The translations under genes were made by a program, and so were the position numbers. A stretch of 64,000 nucleotides of DNA from NCBI GenBank assembly GCA_012103035.1, contig JAAVLL010000001.1:718501-782500 (forward strand). The letters are read 5' to 3'. This DNA is from Brucella oryzae. Lineage in GTDB: Bacteria; Pseudomonadota; Alphaproteobacteria; Rhizobiales; Rhizobiaceae. Shown in pieces: positions 28,571 to 39,147 of this stretch; the stretch's first letter is position 1; each line of letters starts with the position of its first letter. The notes beneath the pieces are model-generated. The model searched no databases. It was not told the DNA's origin and worked only from the letters and a program-made list of their open reading frames with translations.

Positions 28571-29415
28571 GCGAGATCGTTCTCGAGGCGCGCGACATCA
28601 AGCGCGATTATCATGTCGGCGGCGGCCTGTTCGGCAAGGCGAAAGTGGTTCATGCCGTCAAGGGCGTCAGCTTCAAGCTCGAAAAGGGTAAGACGCTGGC
28701 GATCGTCGGTGAATCGGGCTGCGGCAAGTCCACACTGGCACGCATTCTCACCATGATCGATCCGCAGACCTCCGGCGAACTCAAGATCGGCGGGAAGGAT
28801 GTGGATATCGCTCGCGATGGCCTGACACCCGAAATGCGCCAGAAGGTGCAGATCGTGTTCCAGAATCCATATGGTTCGCTCAATCCGCGCCAGAAAATCG
28901 GTGACGTTCTTGCCGAACCCCTGCTGCTGAATACCAATATGTCGGCAGAAGAACGGCGCGCCAAGGCCATGCAGATGCTGTTGAAGGTCGGCCTCGGTCG
29001 CGAGCACTTCAACCGCTATCCGCATATGTTCTCTGGCGGTCAGCGCCAGCGTATCGCCATCGCGCGGGCGCTGATGCTCAATCCGAAGTTGCTCATTCTC
29101 GATGAACCGGTTTCTGCACTCGATCTTTCCGTGCAGGCGCAGGTTTTGAACCTGTTGTCCGACCTGCAGGAAGAGTTCGGTCTCACCTATGTCTTCATCA
29201 GCCACGACCTTTCGGTGGTGCGCTATATCGCCGATGAGGTGATGGTGATGTATTTTGGTGAAGTGGTTGAATACGGGGCGCGAGACGACGTTTTCAACAA
29301 TCCGCAGCACGACTATACGAAGAAGCTCTTTGCCGCGACGCCGCGTGCGGATGTCGATGCTATTCGCGCCCGCGTGGAAGCGCGTGCTGCTGCAAGACAG
29401 GCGGCTCATAGCTGA
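28567..29415 (+). CDS. dppF: Dipeptide ABC transporter ATP-binding protein DppF
   Basis: A 282-residue intact ATPase. It has the DppF-type N-terminus with an insertion ([52 protein letters not shown]), the Q-loop VFQNPYGSLNPRQKIGDVLAEPLL, signature HMFSGGQRQRIAIARAL and Walker B LLILDEPVSALD. It overlaps the dppD stop by four bases (ATGA), so the two nucleotide-binding subunits are coupled. A strong terminator follows 28 bases later and ends the operon. Confidence 0.93.
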   Translation: MSEIVLEARDIKRDYHVGGGLFGKAKVVHAVKGVSFKLEKGKTLAIVGESGCGKSTLARILTMIDPQTSGELKIGGKDVDIARDGLTPEMRQKVQIVFQNPYGSLNPRQKIGDVLAEPLLLNTNMSAEERRAKAMQMLLKVGLGREHFNRYPHMFSGGQRQRIAIARALMLNPKLLILDEPVSALDLSVQAQVLNLLSDLQEEFGLTYVFISHDLSVVRYIADEVMVMYFGEVVEYGARDDVFNNPQHDYTKKLFAATPRADVDAIRARVEARAAARQAAHS

Positions 29416-29443
29416 TCTCTATCTATACGCAGAATGAAAACAT

Positions 29444-29476
29444 AAAACCGCACATTCTCATGTGCGGTTTTTATTT
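29444..29476 (+). terminator. dpp operon terminator
   Basis: AAAACCGCACA-TTCTCA-TGTGCGGTTTT, an 11-bp perfect stem followed by TTATTTG. Confidence 0.9.
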
Positions 29477-29633
29477 GTGTAGCCGAAATATTTCGATCCA
29501 TTCTCTTATGAAGTATAGGTCAACTTATTTTGATTGCTCAATTTATCTGTATTGCTATTTTTATCTGATTATTTCTTTTGTTAGTGTGATCTTGTCAGTT
29601 TTTTGGGTAATAAGCTATACTTTATGGTTTTGT
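29477..29633. other. AT-rich spacer between dpp and cho operons
   Basis: About 157 bases, clearly richer in A and T than the surrounding GC-rich DNA (for example 29500-29640 with many T-runs). A weak open frame here has no plausible protein character. It is downstream of both convergent operons, so it need not hold a promoter. Confidence 0.5.
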
Positions 29634-30685
29634 TTAGGTGGAGGTTCCACGTTGCTGATGCCAGGCAAGCGCGCGCACGATGTCATCTGCTGCAACCTTG
29701 CCGATGATGGAACCGTTTTCAATGATACCAACATCGCCGCTGCTGTCTGCCACGGCATTCATCAGTTCTCGCACCAGTGTTTCGCGCCGGGCGGTTGCCG
29801 CAAAGGACGCGGCGCTGCGTTGCGATCGAAAGGCACCATGATGTCGCCGGCCCGCAGCACGCCGAGCGGGTTCATATGGGCGACGAAGTCGGCAACATAT
29901 TCGTCGGCTGGCTGCAGGAGAATCTCTTGCGGTGTGCCACATTGAACGATACGCCCGCCTTCCATGATGGCGATACGATTGCCGATCTTCATGGCTTCAT
30001 CGAGATCGTGGCTGACGAATACAATGGTTTTCTTCAGGCGGGATTGGAAGGCCAGCAATTCGTCCTGCAAACGGGTGCGGATCAGTGGGTCAAGCGCCGA
30101 AAACGGCTCGTCCATCAGCAGGATCGGCGCGCCGGTTGCAAAAGCACGGGCAAGGCCGACACGCTGTTGCATGCCGCCGGAAAGTTCTCCGACCTTCCGC
30201 TTGGCCCAATCCTGCAGGCCGACAAGTTCAAGCTGTTCACGGGCCTTGGCAAGGCGCTCATCCTTGCTCATGCCGGAAATCTCCAGTCCGAAGGCGACAT
30301 TTTCTTCGACGGTGCGCCATGGCAGGAGGCCGAACTGCTGAAATACCATCGAGACAAGTTCGGTGCGCAAATGACGAAGGGTTCCGCGGTCAGCCTTGCC
30401 GACATCGATGACGTGCTCGCCCTCCCGAACCAGAACACGCCCGCGCGAAATCGGGTTAAGCCGATTGATTGCACGAAGAAGTGTGGATTTTCCAGAGCCT
30501 GACAAACCCATCAGAACGAGGATTTCGCCTTCCTCGATGTTGAGCGTGCAATTATGTACGCCCAGTACGAGATTGGTTTCAGCCTGAATCTGCGAGCGGG
30601 TGGCGCCGCGATCTGCAAGAGCAAGCGCTTCATCGACATTGCTGCCGAAAATGATGCAGACGTCTTCGAGTGCGATGATGGTCAT
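29634..30685 (-). CDS. choV: Choline ABC transporter ATP-binding protein ChoV (one frameshift)
   Basis: A glycine betaine/choline-type ATPase of about 350 residues. The N-terminus MTIIALEDVCIIFG is followed by DEALALADRGATRSQIQAET, an insertion typical of ChoV. Walker A is GLSGSGKS, QFGLLPWRTVEENVAFGLE is the Q-loop region, the signature is GELSGGMQQRVGLARA and Walker B is ILLMDEPFSALD. The C-terminal part has a CBS-like region (FVAHMNPLGVLRAGDIM, then after an indel near 29815 RETLVRELMNAVADSSGDVGIIENGSIIGKVAADDIVRAL). The start at 30685 is 10 bases after the choW stop. It drives high-affinity choline uptake with ChoW and ChoX. Confidence 0.92.
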
Positions 30686-30695
30686 CCGTTTGCTC

Positions 30696-31532
30696 CTATT
30701 TCTCGCGTCCGGCGCGGAAGGTACGGTCGAGCACGATGGCGACCACGACAATGACAAGTCCGGCCTCGAAGCCAAGGGCGGTGTTGACCGAATTAAGCGC
30801 CCGAACGACCGGCACGCCAAGGCCGTCAGCGCCGACAAGAGCTGCGATGACCACCATCGAAAGCGACAGCATGATCGTCTGGGTCAGTCCAGCGAGGATT
30901 TGCGGCATGGCATAAGGCAGTTCGACTTTCCAAAGCAGCTGCGATCGTGACGCACCGAACGCTTCACCCGCTTCGATCAGCGATGATGGTGTGGAGGATA
31001 TGCCGAGGTGGGTCAGACGCACCGGTGCTGGCAGAACGAAGATCGCGGTTGCAATCAGACCAGGCACCATGCCGATGCCGAAGAAGACGATGGCCGGGAT
31101 TAGGTATACGAACGTCGGCAGGGTCTGCATCAGATCGAGAACAGGGCGCATTGCGGCGTAAAGTGCTGGACGATGGGCAGCGACAATGCCGAGTGGTACG
31201 CCGATTGCCATACAGAGAAAGCAGGCTGACAGAACGAGGGTCAGAGTTTCAAGTGTACGATCCCAATAGCCTTGATTGATAATAAACAGGAAGCCGACCA
31301 CAGTCAGTAGGACCACCGAGATACGGCGTTGGATCAACCACGCAATAATAGCGAAGATGGCGATCAGAAGCAGAGGATGCGGGAGTTTTAGAAGAAATAG
31401 CAGCCCGTCAATGAGGCTCTGCATGACGGCGGCGAGTGTATCGAAAAAGCCGCCCATATTGTCCGTCAGCCAGTCCACCACGGATTTGGCGGTCGGTCCG
31501 ACAGGGATCTTATAGTCCGTCAGCCAGTTCAA
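30696..31532 (-). CDS. choW: Choline ABC transporter permease ChoW
   Basis: A 278-residue intact permease. MNWLTDYKIPVGPTAKSVVDWLTDNMGGFFDTL is the ChoW/ProW-like N-terminus before the TM region. The EAA loop reads LIEAGEAFGASRSQLLWKVELPYAMPQILAGLTQTIMLSLSMVVIAALVGADGLG, as in betaine and choline permeases. It lies between choX and choV in the same direction. Confidence 0.94.
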   Translation of the reverse strand: MNWLTDYKIPVGPTAKSVVDWLTDNMGGFFDTLAAVMQSLIDGLLFLLKLPHPLLLIAIFAIIAWLIQRRISVVLLTVVGFLFIINQGYWDRTLETLTLVLSACFLCMAIGVPLGIVAAHRPALYAAMRPVLDLMQTLPTFVYLIPAIVFFGIGMVPGLIATAIFVLPAPVRLTHLGISSTPSSLIEAGEAFGASRSQLLWKVELPYAMPQILAGLTQTIMLSLSMVVIAALVGADGLGVPVVRALNSVNTALGFEAGLVIVVVAIVLDRTFRAGREK

Positions 31533-31555
31533 CGATCAAGTCTCCTGCTGCGTGC

Positions 31556-31625
31556 TAGAGCATTTCCGGCAAAGTGCGATGCGGTTTTTGCGTCGGGTAA
31601 TGCTTAAAACAATGAGATAGGGTGC
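31556..31625. repeat. Rhizobiales intergenic repeat between choX and choW
   Basis: Begins AGAGCATTTCCGGC and contains GTGCGATGCGGTTTTTGCGT and TGCTTAAAACAATGAGATAG. This resembles a degenerate repeat I know from intergenic regions of Brucella and Agrobacterium. A short piece with the same first 11 bases lies at 14892. Confidence 0.5.
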
Positions 31626-31679
31626 GGGGTATCCACAGATTGCGGAGCCGTGGTTTGCCACGGCCCATAGTGTCGATGA

Positions 31680-32647
31680 TTAGAGGCCGAGTGCCGCCTT
31701 GACGGCTGGCAGGCCTTCCTTGCCATCAACGGTCGTTACACCGGCGAGCCACTGGTCGAGTGCGCCTGGATTGGCTTTCAGCCAGCTGGTTGCAGCCTTC
31801 GAGGGTTCTTCGCCATCATCGAGAATCTTGCCCATGATGTCGTTTTCGATGTCGAGCTTGAATTCCAGATTGGTGAGGAACTTGCCGACATTCGGGCATT
31901 CCTGCGTGTAGCCGGTGCGAACATTGGTTTCGACCTTGGCGCCACCGAGATTGGGACCGAAGAAATCGTCGCCGCCGGTGAGGTACGCGATCTCGAAACG
32001 CTTGTTCATGGGATGCGGCTCCCATGCCAGAAACACAACCGGTTCCTTGCTCTTGATGCTGCGCGCAACCTGCGCCAGCATGCCCTGTTCGGACGATTCC
32101 GCCAGCTCGAACGACTTGAGGCCGAAGGCATCCTTGTTGATCATGTCGAGGATCAGGCGGTTGCCGTCATTGCCCGGCTCGATGCCGTAGATCTTGCCGC
32201 CGAGCTTGTCCTTGAACGTGGCGATATCCTTGAAGTCCTTGAGGCCTTCATCATAGGCATATTTCGGCACGGCGAGCGTGTATTTCGCGCCGGTCAGATT
32301 GGTGCGCAGCGTCTCGACGGTCTTGTTGTCCAGATAGGGCTGGAGGTCGGCGGTCATGGACGGGTTCCAGTAGCCGAGGAAGACGTCGATGTCTTTTTGC
32401 TCAGTGATGCATAGGTCACCGGAACGGAGAGAACCTTGATGTCGGTCTTGTAGCCGAGACCTTTCAGGATTTCTGTCGCCACCGCCGTTGTCGAGGTGAT
32501 ATCGGTCCAGCCGACATCCGAGAAGCGGACGGTCGAGCAGCTTGCGGGTTCGGCGGCGAAACCGGTTGCAGGCGCGCTTAGCATTGCCGTTCCCGTGGCA
32601 AGCCCACCCAAGGCAAGCGTAAGCATATAGGTCGATACGGACTTCAT
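31680..32647 (-). CDS. choX: Choline-binding periplasmic protein ChoX (one frameshift)
   Basis: About 322 residues. The signal peptide MKSVSTYMLTLALGGLATGTAMLSAPATGFA precedes AEPASCSTVRFSDVGWTDITSTTAVATEILKGLGY, the usual OpuAC/ChoX opening. After an indel near 32400 it continues TEQKDIDVFLGYWNPSM. The ligand box of ChoX uses aromatic residues seen here in DVGWTD, LGYWNP and AWEPHPMN. I choose the start at 32647 because GGAGAG lies five bases upstream of it; an upstream in-frame ATG overlaps that site. It captures choline for ChoWV, feeding glycine betaine synthesis or carbon supply. Confidence 0.93.
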
Positions 32648-33127
32648 TGTTCTCTCCATTTACCGGGCCGTTTTGACGGATTGATTGTTTTCCGGTTCCA
32701 GCTTTAGCAAACACCAAAGATTTCGCCATTCAAGTACCATAGCGGCGAAAATGTTCTTGATTGCGACGTTGGCCGCAGTTTCCGGCGGAAAACCGTTTCG
32801 CACCTGACTAGAAACCGCTGTCGCTCATCATTTTCCGGAACCGTCGGCCAAGGGAAACGGGCAGGATTGCCACGCATTTGGCCGAAGCGGGTTGGCGCCA
32901 TGTTACGGATCGGCCCCGGGATTCAACCCTGTCAGCGGAAAATGACGGATAAAATCAGTTGGATGACCGTTCTAGGTTGTCGAAAAGATGAGCACACTCT
33001 ATTTGAGAACCTGAAGCTTTTTCAGGCTTGGCTGCTTGCGAACGGACATGCGATGCATAGTTCCGTGGACGACGCAGAAGCGGTGGAAAGCCCGGAGTTT
33101 CGGGCAAAGGGAAGGATTTGTTACAGT
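32648..33127. other. Intergenic region choX/DUF2333
   Basis: 480 bases. It should hold the choX promoter near its left end. An open frame in phase with the DUF2333 gene runs from 32867, but its translation (MTDKISWMTVLGCRKDEHTLF) shows no family character, so I do not annotate it as coding. No repeat or terminator is evident. Confidence 0.4.
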
Positions 33128-34332
33128 GTGGAATGCAGTAAAGGGCGTTTTTCCTTCCTGGGCCGTTTCATCGCGGCACTCGCTCGTCTGATAGCCATTC
33201 CGCTTGGCGGATTATGGCGACTTTTCCTGCAGCTTGGAATTTTGTGGAAAGTGGCCGTTGCGGTTGTCGTGATCGGCTTGGGCGGTCTTTACGTCTATTT
33301 CATCTGGCAGACTCAGGTATGGACGAATTTCGACCCGGATTATCCCGCCAAGTACAGCTATCAGAACGCGACCACGCCCGGTGAAGAGGTAAAAGCGAAG
33401 AGGTGAAGGCGGAGGCTCTGCCAGCGCAACAGCCAGCCGCCACGCCTGAAACCGGACAGAACGGCGATGCCGCAACGGCGAATCAACCGGTTCAGACGGC
33501 GCAATTGCCGTCGTCGGCGCGCAAATGTTCCCGCTCGGCCATTGCCGAAGTCGCCGCCGATCTCACCGATTTCAATGTCAACCAGAATGCGTGGATTTCT
33601 TCCATGCTGCTCTACAAGCTCGGCTTTTTCGGGCTGGATTGGGATCGCACGCCCTTCCTCGACAACAAAGCTTCGTTCCAGCGCGGCATCAATGCAGCCG
33701 TGCGCCGCACCGCGATTGAACTCGTGGACAATATCGGTCGTCTCAGAGGCACATCGCAGATCGATGGCGATCTGCAAAGGCACGTGGCAATCTTCAGTTC
33801 ACGGAAGATGCCTGGTATTTCGGCCTGAGTCCGTTCGGCCCGAAGACGCCGACGCCGACCTATTATCGTTCGGCGATCAAGGATCTGCGCGCCTTCAACG
33901 GACGGCGAAAACTGCCAGGCGACCTTCGATGCCCGCGCCGATAATCTGATCCAGTTTGTCGATCGTATCGCCAGCGACCTCGGTTCCACCTCGGCCATCC
34001 TCAAGGACCGTGCGGAGAATTACCACGCCGGCTGGTTCGACACGCGGGCGGATGACCGTTTCTGGTTCGCCTATGGTCAGCTTTATGCCTATTATGGCCT
34101 GCTGCGTGCGGCGCATTCGGATTTCCGCGGTGTTCTGGCTGAAAAGCACCTCGATGGTGTGTGGGACGAGATGGAAAAGCAGATGCGTGCCGCGCTCGAC
34201 ATGCAGCCTTTCATCGTGTCCAATGGTAGTCCTGATGCTTGGTTCACGCCGTCGCATCTGACCACGATGGGCTTCTACATTCTGCGTGTCCGTTCGAATC
34301 TGGTGGACGTGAAACAGGTTTTGGAGCGCTGA
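33128..34332 (+). CDS. DUF2333 family protein (frameshifted)
   Basis: An inner-membrane-anchored protein with one strong TM segment (LGILWKVAVAVVVIGLGGLYVYFIW) followed by QTQVWTNFDPDYPAKY and a long periplasmic domain. That domain reads CSRSAIAEVAADLTDFNVNQNAWISSMLLYKLGFFGLDWDRTPFLDNKASFQRGINAAVRRTAIELVDNIGRLRG, then DAWYFGLSPFGPKTPTPTYYRSAIKDLRAFN and HLTTMGFYILRVRSNLVDVKQVLER. Indels near 33400, 33785 and 33900 must be repaired. The start is uncertain: GTG at 33128 is in frame, and an ATG further upstream at 32867 is possible. The function of DUF2333 is unknown to me. It lies 6 bases before the Rsm22 gene. Confidence 0.75.
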
Positions 34333-34338
34333 TCGGCC

Positions 34339-35309
34339 ATGGAACTGCCAGCATCCTTGCGGCAGGCGGTGGATGCCGCGCTCGAGGGCGTGGCCTTGGC
34401 CGACCTCAAGCGCGCATCCGAAATGCTTTCACGCCGTTACCGCGCCGAGACGCGGGACGGCCGCATGCATATTTCCGATGATCTTGCCGCGAAGGCCTAT
34501 CTGGCGGCGCGCCTGCCTGCGACCTATGCGGCGGTTCGCGCCAGCATGGACAGTGCCGCCGAGGTCTGTACCGATTTTGCGCCGCAATCCATGCTCGATG
34601 TTGGGGCAGGGCCGGGAACCGCCCTTTGGGCGGCAAAACAGTGCTGGCCCACGCTTCAATCCGCAACCATGATCGAGGCAAGCCCTGCGATCAGAGCCGT
34701 GGGCAACGATCTTTCGCAAAATAGCGGAATGCCTGACCTCGACTGGCGGGCAGGGGATGTGGTTCAGGAGAAACTGGATTTTCCGCAAGCCGATCTCGTG
34801 ACCATTGCCTATGTGCTTGACGAGCTTGCTCCTGAAAAGCGGCAGGCACTGATTGAGCGTCTGTGGGCGTCGGCCCGGCAGATGCTGGTGATCGTGGAAC
34901 CCGGAACACCGGCAGGCTGGCAGCGTATTCTCGATGCACGCAGGGCGCTTGTTGCCGCAGGCGCAATCATTGCGGCACCCTGTCCGCACCAGCTCGATTG
35001 CCCGTTGGTCGCGCCCGACTGGTGCCATTTTCGCGCCGCGTTGCGCGCTCGCGCATTCATCGTCTGACCAAGGAAGCGGAAGTGCCGTGGGAGGATGAGA
35101 AGTTCATCTATCTTGCTGCGGTGCGCGAGACGGTCGATGATGTGGAAGCACGTGTTATCGCGCCGGCGCGGGTTGGCGGCGGCAAAGTTTCGGTTAAACT
35201 CTGCAACGACGACGGCAGGGCGGAAGAACGTCTCCTGACCAAGCGTGACGGGGATCTGTTCCGTTGGGCGCGTCGCGCTGACTGGGGCGATGCCTTGATG
35301 AAAGAATAA
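34339..35309 (+). CDS. Rsm22-like small ribosomal subunit methyltransferase family (one frameshift)
   Basis: About 324 residues. MELPASLRQAVDAALEGVALADLKRASEMLSRRYRA is the Rsm22 N-terminus. SMLDVGAGPGTALWAAKQCWP is the S-adenosylmethionine motif I, and VTIAYVLDELAPEKRQALIERLWASARQMLVIVEPGTPAGW matches the family. The APCPHQLDCPL segment carries Cys residues of the expected metal site. An indel near 35030 separates the last 90 residues (FSRRVARSRIHRLTKEAEVPWEDEKFIYLAA). Rsm22 relatives help mature the small ribosomal subunit; the exact reaction in bacteria is unclear. Confidence 0.85.
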
Positions 35310-35324
35310 GCCGGAACCGAAACG

Positions 35325-36202
35325 ATGAAGATCAGTCTGGTCCAGTTACGTCTGCTTGAAGCTGTCGCGGAAACCGGCAGTGTGGGTGCTGCCGCGCGGC
35401 GCTTGCGGCTCACGCAATCGGGCGCCAGTCAGGCGATCGCGACACTGGAAAAATCCTCGGGGTCGATGTACTGGCGCGAAAGCGCGATGGAGCTGCGCTG
35501 ACGGCATTCGGGCAATCGATCCTTGCTGATGCCAGGGCGGTCCTTGCGGCGGTCGAGCGGATAGAACTACAGGCACGATGCAGTGCTTCCGGCGCGCCCG
35601 AACGACTGCGCGTCGCGGCAATTCCAAGCCAGCTTGAATATGTTGTGCCCGGCCTGCGAAAGTCGTTTCAGCGGCTTTATCCCGGCATCGAGTTCAGCGC
35701 TTTCGAGGGCGGGCACGACGATGTGAGTGTGTGGGTGCGGGACGGTATTGCTGATCTCGGCATTACATCGCTGCCGACGCCGGAGCTGGAAGCGCGGGAA
35801 GTCGGCCGGGAAGAACTTGTCGTGGTGGGACGGCGTGACGACCCCTTCATGCGCAATGACATAATCACTGCCGAGGACTTGCGGGATCGCCAGTTGATCG
35901 CGGCAGCAGGCTGCGAAATGATTATCGACCGGATCATTCATAGCGACGGCGAAACGCGCAGCGAGCAGGTGCGCACTCGCGACGTCGCCACCGTGCTGGA
36001 AATGGTGCGGCATGGCATCGGCACGACGCTTCTGTCCGAAATCAGTCTGCCGGGCGCCGATTTGAATGGATTGCGGGCGCGCCGCCTCGATCCTCCAACT
36101 TTTCGTACCGTCTATATTGTTTTTCGGGCCGACAGTCCGGTCAGGCATCTGGTCGAACGGTTCTGCGATATGGCAGTGGATGCCAGAAGCCGGGCGGCAT
36201 AA
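35325..36202 (+). CDS. LysR family transcriptional regulator (one frameshift)
   Basis: About 293 residues. The helix-turn-helix MKISLVQLRLLEAVAETGSVGAAARRLRLTQSGASQAIATLEKS is followed, after an indel near 35460, by LGVDVLARKRDGAALTAFGQSILADARAVLAAVERIE (linker helix). The effector domain is LRVAAIPSQLEYVVPGLRKSFQRLYPGIEFSAFEGGHDDVSVWV to the end. The gene is followed after about 97 bases by an EamA exporter gene in the same direction, which may be its target. The effector is unknown. Confidence 0.87.
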
Positions 36203-36298
36203 GAAACTCTAATATCTCATATCTTGCTTATCCGTGGCACTCGCCCAAGCCAAGGGTGCAATAGTCTGCACTCTTTCTTCATCCTGTAGTGAGTGACC

Positions 36299-37214
36299 AT
36301 GACGGCAATTACCGAAACCACCCCGACAAGCTCGACTTCCGACACCATACGCGGTCTGGCCTGGGGCTGTCCGGGGTTCTGGTATGGTCCGGTTCGTTTG
36401 TCCTGACCCGTTTCGGGTTCAAGACCGCATTGACGCCTTTCGACATCATTGCCTTGCGCTTTGGCGTGGCAGGGCTGGTGCTGTTGCCGGTGGTGCTGAT
36501 GAAAGGATTTGGCTTTCGGAAGCTTGGTCCGCTCGGCTTTGTGCTTCTGGTTTCCGGTGCGGGCGTTCCCTATGCGCTGCTGACCACCTGCGGCCTGCAA
36601 TATGCTCCGGCGTCCCATGCGGCAGCGCTCATTCCGGGGCTGATGACAGCAATGGTTGCCATTCTGGGGATGGCACTTCTCAAGGAACATCTTGCGCCGT
36701 CGCGCTGGTTTGGCGTTGTTCTGATCCTGATCGGCGCCATGCTGATCGCGGGTCTGTCGCAACTGGGCGGACCGGAAATGCTCGGACACTTGTTCTTTTC
36801 GTCGCGGCACTGGTGTGGGCGATCTATGTCATGGTGTTTCGCAGGAAGGGAATGGACGGGCTGCACGCGACCGCCATCGCAGCCGTCACCTCGGCAATCG
36901 TCTATTTGCCGATCTATATGATCTTCCTGCCCAAGGGACTTGGCGCGACATCCTGGGGCGATATTGCCCTGCAGGGTTTCTATCAGGGCGTACTTACTTC
37001 GGCCTTTGGCGTCTTTGCCTTTAATCGTGCCGTTGTGCTGCTGGGAACGGCGGCAGGGGCAGCGCTGTCGGCACTGATCCCTGTCATCACTTTGGTTCTG
37101 GCACTTGTCCTGCTGGGTGAGGTGCCGGGCTGGACCGACACGCTCGCCGCCTTCTTGATCAGCCTTGGTGTGCTGGCACTGAACAGGAAGGGAAAGAAGC
37201 CTGTCGCATCATGA
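36299..37214 (+). CDS. EamA/DMT family transporter (two frameshifts)
   Basis: Ten-TM drug/metabolite transporter of about 305 residues after repair near 36362 and 36790. It reads MTAITETTPTSSTSDTIRGLAWG, LSGVLVWSGSFVLTRFGFKTALTPFDIIALRFGVAG, and in the second half LVLFVAALVWAIYVMVFRRKGMDGLHATAIAAVTSAIVYLPIY and FGVFAFNRAVVLLGTAAGAALSALIPVITLVLALVLLGE. The last block is the EamA signature. It follows the LysR gene in the same direction. It converges with the MFS gene, overlapping it by 6 bases. Confidence 0.87.
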
Positions 37215-38604
37215 AGCCTGCAGAACGACGCGAGGAGCAGGGCGGTTGATGATGAACACCATGGCCGCAGCGGCAAAGCACATGGCACCGGCGAGGATCA
37301 GGGCAGGGGTGTAGCTGTCATAATCGGTACGAACGAAGCCTGCAAAGGCGGCAGCGGCAGCGGCACCGACCTGATGACCGGTGAACACCCAACCGAAGAC
37401 CAAGCCGGCTTTTCCGGGCCGAAGCGTTCGGCTGCGAGCTTGACGGTCGGCGGCACCGTCGCCACCCAGTCCAGTCCGTAAAAGACGGCGAAGAGTGCGA
37501 GCTCGTAGACGGTAAAATCCGTGAAGGTCAGGTAGATCAGCGAGAGACCGCGCAGCGCGTAGAACCAGAACAGGAGCCAGCGATTGTCGAACCGGTCTGA
37601 CAGCCAGCCGGACATAATCGTGCCGATCAGGTCGAATGCGCCGATGACGGCAAGAATACCCGCCGCGCCGACCGGTGCGATGCCGAAATCACCACAAAGC
37701 GTGATCCAGTGGGTCTGGATCAGGCCGTTGGTGGAAAATCCGCAGACGAAGAAGGTCAGGAACAAGACCCAGAAGGTTGCGGTTGAAGACGCTTCACGCA
37801 GGGTTACGAGCGGCGAAGCCAGCATGGCGCCAAAGCTCTTTCGGGGTTCGGGCGCGGGAAGCGGTGCCGTACGTCCGAAAGGCTTCAGGCCGATATCCGC
37901 CGGATGATCGCGCATCAAAGCGAGAACCAGCACGAGTGCGGCAACAAGGAAACAGATGACGATGGTGAGCGATGTGCGCCAGCCGATGGTCTGGCTGACG
38001 CTGGCAAGGATCGGCATGAAGACGAGCTGGCCGGTGGCGTTGCTGGCTGTCATCAGGCCGACGACGAGGCCGCGCCGCTTTTCGAACCAGCGTGCTGCGA
38101 CGGTTGCGCCGAGGACGAGTGCCGTCATGCCGGTGCCAAGGCCGATCACGACCCCCAGAGCGCAACCATCTGCCATTCTTCGGTCATGAAAATGGAGCCG
38201 ACCAGCCCCAGTGAAATCATGATGAGAGCGGCTGCAACCACGCGGCGCAGACCGAACTGGTTCATGAAGGCGGCTGCAAACGGACCCATCAGGCCGAAAA
38301 GTACGAGGCGAAGCGCCATTGCGAAGGAGATATTCGCATTCGTCCAGCCAAATTCACGCTGGAGCGGGTCGATCAGAATGCCCGCCGACCCCATGGCTGC
38401 AGCCGTCGCCAGCATGGTCAGGAAGGTTATGGCGGCGACGACCCATCCGTAATGGATGTTTCTCTGGGCGAGAAAGCTGGCAAGGCGGGCAGAAATCATC
38501 TTTGGCGCTTTCGGGTTCAAGCTGGCTTTGGCCAGCCATGCGTTCGATGGCGAAACCATTCGCTCCATAGCGGGGCGCGGCTTCAGGTCATTGTTTTCAG
38601 TCAA
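37209..38604 (-). CDS. MFS transporter (two frameshifts)
   Basis: A major facilitator with twelve predicted TM segments, about 464 residues. The N-terminal cytoplasmic part (MTENNDLKPRPAMERMVSPSNAW) leads into IHYGWVVAAITFLTMLATAAAMGSAGILIDPLQREFGWTNANISFAMALRLVLFGLMGPFAAAFMNQFGLRRV, with the A-motif region GPFAAAF.NQFGLRRV. The second half includes GTIMSGWLSDRFDNRWLLFW. Indels near 38165 and 37405 split the gene. The sequence resembles the oxalate/formate or monocarboxylate-type MFS group. The MarR gene lies 18 bases downstream of the MFS start region in the transcription order marR-MFS and may regulate it. Confidence 0.87.
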
Positions 38605-38622
38605 AGGGCGTTTGGTGCCCGA

Positions 38623-39024
38623 TTAATCGAGGCTGCGAAGAAGGTTTTGCAATTGCTCCACGCCTTCCTCTCCCAGCCGGTCTTCAATTTCTTCCTGCGC
38701 CTGATCCCAGAGCGGACCGCCGCGCTCCACGAGGTCGCGACCTTCGGCGGTCAGCGTTACGCTTGTCTCGCGGTGGTCGTCGCTGGCCGCAGGCCCGATC
38801 AGGCCCATGCGCTGCAAAACTTTCACATTACGACCCATGGTCGAACGATCCAGCTCGGACAGATGTGCAAGTTCCGTCAGCGAGATGGAACCTGCGCGGC
38901 GGATTTTGCGCAGCGTACTGAACTGCGCAACATTAATGCCAAGCGGGGCCAGAGCGTTGTCATAGACGCTCGATGTCTTGCGGGCTGCCTGGCGCAGAAG
39001 AATGCAGAAACACGGATGTGACAT
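38623..39024 (-). CDS. MarR family transcriptional regulator
   Basis: A 133-residue intact winged-helix regulator: MSHPCFCILLRQAARKTSSVYDNALAPLGINVAQFSTLRKIRRAGSISLTELAHLSELDRSTMGRNVKVLQRMGLIGPAASDDHRETSVTLTAEG. The LSELDRSTMGRNVKVL helix contacts DNA, and the D-R..V.LT wing motif is present. Two Cys near the N-terminus (PCFC) could sense oxidants, as in OhrR-like members. The start at 39024 is chosen because similarity begins there and because a perfect palindrome lies only 4 bases upstream. It precedes the MFS gene by 18 bases and is probably co-transcribed. Confidence 0.9.
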   Translation of the reverse strand: MSHPCFCILLRQAARKTSSVYDNALAPLGINVAQFSTLRKIRRAGSISLTELAHLSELDRSTMGRNVKVLQRMGLIGPAASDDHRETSVTLTAEGRDLVERGGPLWDQAQEEIEDRLGEEGVEQLQNLLRSLD

Positions 39025-39028
39025 ATTG

Positions 39029-39042
39029 CGGGTATATACCCG
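39029..39042. promoter_or_regulatory. Probable MarR operator
   Basis: CGGGTATATACCCG, a perfect 14-bp palindrome, 4 bases upstream of the marR start codon. This position would let the protein block its own transcription or translation start and that of the MFS gene. Confidence 0.65.
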
Positions 39043-39147
39043 TAAATAGTCGTTAGCAAGATCGAAGTGAAAAACAGGGGTTCGTTGCTGCCAGTCTACT
39101 GACAGCAACGATGCTTTCAGGTAATGCTCGTGCCCTGTCGACCGGGA

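Noticed and set aside
29460-29945. 161-residue open frame in the AT-rich spacer
   Set aside because: Its first third is T-rich nonsense and the rest is antisense to choV.
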